Source of the DNA: Chrysochromulina tobinii
Taxonomy: Eukaryota; Haptophyta; Prymnesiales; Chrysochromulinaceae
Reading direction: 5' to 3'
Assembly: GCA_001275005.1 (NCBI GenBank)
Contig: JWZX01002877.1
Span: 1 to 29,181, forward strand
Length of the DNA stretch: 29,181 bases
In this document: one piece after another, positions 25,071 through 29,181 of the stretch
Layout: each line of letters begins with the position of its first letter
Position numbering within the stretch: position 1 is the first letter of the stretch
Position numbers and translations under genes: made by a program
The notes under the pieces: model-generated
Database searches by the model: none
What the model was told of the DNA's origin: nothing
Seen by the model: only the letters and a program-made list of their open reading frames with translations

Positions 25071-28000
25071 ATGATCAAGCTCATCGACCACGGGCGAGGT
25101 GCTCGGCCGGGCCTCTTCGATGCAGTGCAGGTCTGCGAGTCCTGCCGGAGCAAGGCGGGTGGCCGAACCGACACAGACGGCGTCTTCTACTGCAACAGCT
25201 GTTGGAAGGACTGGACGAAGGTGGACGTCGAGCTGACTCTGACGGCCTCCGGCGGGGGCTCTGGCGGGCTGGTTCCTCCGGTCGCCGGCAGCGCGGTCGT
25301 CACTGCCACCGTGCCAGCGGGGCCTCTCAGTTCGTCCGGCCTGCAGCACTCTACTCCGAGTCCGGCTATGGCCAAGTACGTGAGCGAGCTTCTGGCTGCA
25401 CGCGGGCCCTGCATTCCCGGGACCGCTTTCAAACAGTACTTTCGAGAGCATCATGGGTTTGAGCTCGATCTCGGCAAGGGCAAGCTGCAGGACTTCCTCA
25501 AACTCTATGAGGGCGTTTGCAAACTACAGATGCAGCCTATGCCCAACGGCCCGAGTAATCTTTTTGTCTATGCCGTTGGAGATGATGAGCTCCGCCCTCC
25601 GCCCCACTCCAAGACACTGGAGGCAGCATCAGAGGTCGACCTAGTGGCACGCACGCTAAGGCAGCAGAAAGCCGAAGATGAGACGCGAGCGAAGGAGGCG
25701 AAGGAGCAGGAGCAGGCGAAGCGGTCGCAACGTGCTGCAGACCAGAGGCAAGCGCAGCAGCAGCAACAGCCCATCCGGGCATCTCAGCAGGCTGCTGTAC
25801 CCAAGGCAGACGATGTGAATCGTCCCTTTTTTGATAAGGCAGTCAAGACGGAGACCTTCACTTTCAAGAATGTTGAGGCCGCAGAGCGCTTTGCTGAGGC
25901 GCTGGAGACGTACGCTGATGGCGACCTGCCATGGCGGCTGACAAGGCTTGATGAGTATGGCCTGAAGCGCATGGTCGATGCTGCGCAGATTGCAGGTGCC
26001 GATGCCACGATGGCGATGGTGCGTGCGCTGATGCAACCACAGTATAAGGAGGACAAGTTCACACCCGCACTGGAAACGTGTGTGCGTGAGCTCTTCGCGG
26101 CACACAGTCTTCTTGAGCGCATCACCCGTTCCGTGGAGCGATCTGAACAGTCTTCAAAGACTCTGATCGCGCTCGTCGACTTTGGACTCACGATTACCAA
26201 CGCTTTGGGTCCGGCCCGGCTTCACAAGGGGGTCGGAGGACGTTTACTTGGCAACCTAGCAGCAGCGCTCATTGGCAAGTGCCGTGATCTGGTTGCCGAG
26301 AGACCAGAGTCGACGGGAGCTCGGAAGGCTCTGCAAGGAGCACAGAACCTCCGAAATGTGCTTGATCGAGAGCTCTCGAGCGCCAATCATATGAGAAAGG
26401 TTGAAGCGCAAGTCGCAGCAGCGGCCGACAGGCGGCATGCCGCCCACATTACTCAGTTGCCAGGAGGTCGCCACTCCAATGACTACGTGGACTTTCGACA
26501 GATCAGTATCGTCCCCACAGTCGATGAGTTGTCGCCGTCCCAAATCCCGTTCCTTCCGCGGGTCGATCGGGTCGAGACCTTCCTTGCAGAGGACAAGCAG
26601 ACACAGCTGCTTGACCGCCAGTTTCGTCTACTGCGCGAGGACATGATCCGCTCCGTGCGAGATGCGCTCGGAAAGGGCGTTCCCTTCTACCTGCCGGTGG
26701 CTCTTGTGGGACTGGAGGACCATGGGTACCGGCGCCGTGTTCGTGATCAAAGACGAGATCGTGATCAAAGACAAGATGGAGATGACACTCTGAAGATGGA
26801 GATGGGGTACCAACGCGGACCAAGTGGCCTGCGCTTTGTGATCGAAGATGGCGCGAAGGATAGATTGCCACGCGGGTTGGCTCTCATCGAGTTGCTCAGT
26901 CGCCGCCGCCTACTCCAGGTCGGCAGCCTCGCCCTTCTGCGTGACGGCGACCAGAACATTGCGATTGGACGGGTCGTGAAGGCGCTGAGGGAGGCAACGG
27001 TTGATAATCCGACATCCGATCAGCAGATTGGGATTTCATTCGACGACGAGAACCTCGTGCAACTTCTGGAGAACAAAAAGTGCCGCAACAGCCGAAGGGA
27101 GGTGTGCACATTCTTTCTCAAAGGCAGGTGCAAATATGGAGACCAATGCCAGTTCCTGCACGAGAGCAAGACGTTCCAGCTCGTTCCGATCCCGGGCTCA
27201 TTCTTTGCGTATGAGCCAGTGCTCAAGTGCCTGCAGAAGATCCGAGAGCTCCCATTTTGCGAGGAGCTGTTGCTCCAGAAAAAGGTCCCCGCACCGCCGA
27301 CGTACCATGCCACGCCCGAGCTGAGGCGTCCCCAACCGCAAAATGTCATGGAGCAGCTCGGTGAGTGGCGGGTGGACGCCTCTAACCTAAGGACTGTGCC
27401 TTGTTTCCACACCCCTTGAGCCCTGGCTATTTCTGGCCTGAACCGCTCGCAGATCGCCAGCTTAGGCAAAGAGGCATGGTGCTGGATCGTGCGCAACGTG
27501 CTGCCTTCGAGCATGCCACGTCCTCTCGTGTGGCCAGCATCGTGGGTCCGCCCGGATGTGGGAAAAGCTTTGCCGGCTCGGAGCTTGCGCGTGCGATCCT
27601 CGCGGCAACCCAAGAAACGCTACTCGTGGTGTGCTACACGAACCACGCGCTCGACCAATTCTTGTGCCACCTGCTCGACCGTAACGAGCAGCGCATCGTC
27701 CGCATCGGTGGCAAATCAAAGGAAGTGCGACTTGAGCCATACTCGCTTTACAACCTCAAGCAGACCAGCAGAGAGGAACGAGACGCGCCAGAAAAGAGGC
27801 GCGTCTGGGCTTTGCATCAAGAGATGGAGGCAGTGCGAACGAGACTGCATGAGCGGTGCGATGTCTTACGGAGTGTCGATGACATGGATTGGCGAAAACT
27901 GAAAGAATTTCTCTTGGTTGAGGATCCAGCTGCGGCGAGGCAGCTGAGCGTGCCTACTGAGCAACAACACGGCTATCAAACTGTCGCCCGCGGCGGTCAG

Positions 28001-29181
28001 CGCATGAGGGACGACTATCTCTGGAAAGCCTGGCAAGCGGGCGTCCATCCGCCGCCGCCTCCTTTCGAAGACCGACAAGCTCTTCCATTGTGGCGGCTTT
28101 CGAGAGCTGGGCGTCAGGCCAAACGGGCAGAGTGGGTGAAGCAGCTCTCGGCAGAGATTGAGGCCGAGCTGATAGCCGACCGACGTGAATTTGATCAGCT
28201 TGATGCAGAGCTCAGCGCTTTTGATACCATCTCTGAGCAGACGGTGCTTCGGGAGGCCCGTGTGATCGCCGCCACGACAACTGGTGCCGCCATGTATCAT
28301 TCACTGATCAAATCAGCCAAGCCTGGTGTGCTGCTTTTGGAGGAGGCTGGAGAGGTTCTGGAGGCGCACGTGATCTCATCTCTCAGTTCTTCTATACGGC
28401 ATGTGATCATGATTGGAGATCACCAGCAGCTTCGTCCAAAGGTCGAAACCTATCATCTGACGGCTGCCGCGAAGACCGGTTACGACCTCAACGTGTCTCT
28501 CTTCGAGCGGCTGATCAAGGGTGGGATGGCGCATGCGGTGCTCGAGACGCAGCATCGCATGCGCCCGGAGATCTCGTCCATCGCTCGCCATATGACCTAC
28601 CCCGAGCTGCGTGACCATGAGAGCGTTATGGGTCGCGAAGACGTGCGCGGCCTCGCCAAAAATGTCTGCTTCATCAACCACAGCCATCTTGAGAATGGTG
28701 AGGCGGACGACGGGCTGGCCTTCAAGTCTCTGAGCAAGGTCAATGAGTTTGAGGCCGACATGGCGGTGCAGGTGGCGCAGTACCTGCTCCTCCAACGCTA
28801 CCGCACCGACAGCATCGTTGTGCTCACGCCCTACCTGGGACAGCTAAAGATCCTCAACGAGAAGTTCAAGAAGCACCGCATCACCGCTACAGTCGGAGAG
28901 CGCGACATCGAGGACCTCTTGAGCATCAGCGTCGAGCAGCCATGGCTTCAGCAGATTGACAACTCGGCGAAGGGGATTCGCACGTGCACTATAGACAACT
29001 ATCAAGGCGAGGAAGCGGACCTGATCATCACCACGCTGGTCCGATCGAACCGCCAAGGACAGCTCGGGTTCCTCGGCAAGGCGGATGCGGAGCAGCGCGT
29101 CAACGTGCTCTGCACGCGCGCACGACTGGGCATGATCTTCATCGGGAATGCTGATTGCTTCCTCAACGCGTCGCCTCGGTC
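25071..29181 (+). CDS. ZNFX1-like SF1 RNA helicase with LOTUS-like domain and CCCH zinc finger (3' end outside window)
   Basis: Exon 1 (25071-27360) joins exon 2 (27453 to the right edge) in phase 1, giving about 1340 residues so far. Order: a small Cys cluster (CESC...CNSCW), a LOTUS/OST-HTH-like region (about residues 100-170; LLAARGPCIP, then GKGKLQDFLKLY), a charged Gln-rich coil, the ZNFX1-type segments DYVDFRQISIVPT and RQFRLLREDMIRSVRD, a CCCH finger (CTFFLKGRCKYGDQCQFLH, about 679-697), then SF1 helicase motifs: GPPGCGKS (about 795), CYTNHALDQFL, LLLEEAGEVLEAH (about 1057), IGDHQQLRP, ETQHRMRPEI, YQGEEADLI and VNVLCTRARLG. EEAGEVLEAH and GDHQQLRP are close to the animal ZNFX1 forms. 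ZNFX1 relatives act in small-RNA inheritance in nematodes and in dsRNA sensing at mitochondria in mammals. The C-terminal NFX1-type fingers, if any, lie beyond the window. The helicase identity is firm; the LOTUS call is moderate. Confidence 0.82.
27361..27452 (+). other. intron of the ZNFX1-like gene
   Basis: Donor CTCG|GTGAGT and acceptor GCTCGCAG|AT, 92 bases. Joining creates EQLD|RQLRQRGMVLDRAQ, the expected lead-in to the helicase core. No CTGAT repeat array or exon copy is present; CTAAC at about 27385 is a plausible branch site. Confidence 0.8.

Noticed and set aside
26720-26812. Hidden intron around the repeated GTACC in the ZNFX1-like exon
   Set aside because: No AG precedes the second GTACC and the frame is open throughout. 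The RDQ repeats are best read as an in-frame duplication.

Overview
The window is nuclear DNA of a GC-rich, gene-dense, single-celled eukaryote, most probably a microalga or other protist. Haptophytes are one possibility, but the sequence does not settle the lineage. The evidence is spliced genes with GT-AG and some GC-AG introns, phases that match across every junction proposed here, eukaryotic families (ferlin, EF-hand, Mpv17/PMP22, ZNFX1-type helicase, LOTUS-like, RanBP2 and ZZ zinc fingers), and no operon or ribosome-binding-site structure. All gene models were built by hand from frame, splice dinucleotides and family likeness. They have not been compared with any database.

Layout. 1-2731 (minus): 5' part of a ferlin-like multi-C2 membrane protein; its 3' end lies beyond base 1. 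3193-7199 (plus): a NagD-type HAD phosphatase with a very long low-complexity tail. 8214-9688 (minus): a protein with two degenerate LOV/PAS-like domains. 9846-10925 (plus): an intronless ADP-ribosylglycohydrolase/J1-crystallin-like protein. 11193-11846 (minus): an intronless Mpv17/PMP22-like membrane protein. 12282-15455 (minus): a large EF-hand calcium-binding protein. 15958-16337 (minus): a 59-residue two-exon membrane microprotein. 16729-17664 (plus): an unknown two-span membrane protein. 17665-19227: about 1.5 kb of tandem and dispersed repeats without a convincing gene. 19228-24313 (plus): a 1669-residue mosaic protein (G2-type autoprocessing-like region, trypsin-like protease, two RanBP2 fingers, ZZ finger, up to three dsRNA-binding-like folds). 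25071 to the right edge (plus): a ZNFX1-like SF1 helicase with a LOTUS-like domain and a CCCH finger, incomplete at the 3' end.

Two things stand out. First, the introns of the ferlin, HAD and EF-hand genes are built from about 10-bp tandem repeats that always read CTGATGACC, CTGATTGCC or CTGATGGC on the sense strand, whichever strand the gene is on. Each CTGAT fits the branch-point consensus CTRAY. Most of these introns also carry near-exact copies of the neighbouring exon edge, as expected if introns arise or grow by tandem duplication of AG|GT-containing exon segments. Second, the right third encodes two neighbouring, same-strand proteins that both look aimed at RNA: a protease joined to dsRNA-binding-like folds, and a LOTUS/CCCH/ZNFX1 helicase. 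Together they make a candidate, apparently undescribed, dsRNA-sensing or small-RNA locus. This pairing is an inference from domain content and adjacency.
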